Positions 63,672-64,000 of a stretch of 64,000 bases of DNA are shown here, in pieces. The notes beneath the pieces were generated by a model. The model saw only the letters and a list, made by a program, of their open reading frames with translations. It searched no databases and was not told the DNA's origin. The stretch's first letter is position 1. Every line of letters begins with the position of its first letter. Source of the stretch: Welwitschia mirabilis (Eukaryota > Gnetophyta > Gnetopsida > Welwitschiales). The stretch covers positions 272,218,393 to 272,282,392 of the forward strand of contig JBOZIK010000001.1 in the NCBI GenBank assembly GCA_051453625.1, read 5' to 3'. The position numbers and the translations under genes were made by a program.

Positions 63672-64000
63672 AGTTAATAATAATTGAGTTTATATATATA
63701 TATGAGAACCACANNNNNNNNNNNNNNNNNNNNNNNNNNNNNNNNNNNNNNNNNNNNNNNNNNNNNNNNNNNNNNNNNNNNNNNNNNNNNNNNNNNNNNN
63801 NNNNNNNNNNNNNNNNNNNNNNNNNNNNNNNNNNNNNNNNNNNNNNNNNNNNNNNNNNNNNNNNNNNNNNNNNNNNNNNNNNNNNNNNNNNNNNNNNNNN
63901 NNNNNNNNNNNNNNNNNNNNNNNNNNNNNNNNNNNNNNNNNNNNNNNNNNNNNNNNNNNNNNNNNNNNNNNNNNNNNNNNNNNNNNNNNNNNNNNNNNNN

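Overview
This window looks like repeat-rich nuclear DNA of a land plant. Most of it is very AT-rich (roughly a quarter to a third G+C by eye), with three islands near 50% G+C. The evidence for a plant is an intron-containing plant-type bHLH gene, a plant subtilase (S8) gene fragment, Athila-type Ty3/gypsy elements with initiator-Met-tRNA primer sites, and an L1-type LINE. A moss or other bryophyte would fit the base composition, but that is a guess. There are no operons, ribosome binding sites or CRISPR arrays. Fifteen N runs, many of exactly 100, mark scaffold gaps, and several are bordered by the same sequence on both sides.

Layout. 1-1.3 kb: short tandem repeats, then a G+C-rich stretch with ACGT-type promoter motifs. 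1.93-3.26 kb (minus): the one convincing host gene, a five-exon bHLH transcription factor of about 317 residues reconstructed from splice sites. 4.4-6.45 kb: three tandem copies of a ~650 bp unit. 6.9-7.9 kb: a compound microsatellite around a gap. 8.5-10 kb: a decayed L1-type LINE (plus). 10.2-34.1 kb: a nested retrotransposon complex. An old plus-strand LTR element with ~2.5 kb polypyrimidine-rich LTRs has one LTR split by a gag-only LTR element (11.07-16.25 kb, minus) and the other split by an Athila-like element with gag and protease (21.34-32.28 kb, minus). 35.6-41.8 kb: a partial minus-strand gypsy element with a minisatellite. 42.3-55.1 kb: a decayed plus-strand gypsy element bounded by ~1.4 kb direct repeats. 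58.6-62.7 kb: a minus-strand Athila-type protease-RT-integrase relic. 63.5 kb: an inverted copy of the minisatellite.

The most interesting object is at 48,081-51,242, inside the 42-55 kb element. It is a small LTR retrotransposon with ~240-270 bp LTRs, a perfect 5 bp target duplication (TCTAT), a primer binding site and a polypurine tract. In place of gag-pol it carries G+C-rich host-derived DNA: a piece of a subtilisin-like protease gene joined to a second, unidentified fragment. It appears to be a gene-capturing (transduplicating) retrotransposon.

The retroelements are dead: reading frames are full of stops and changes of the G-to-A/C-to-T type, for example zinc-knuckle cysteines read as tyrosine. 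The bHLH gene is the only locus that reads as intact, although its last splice donor is weak. All calls come from reading the sequence; no database search was run.
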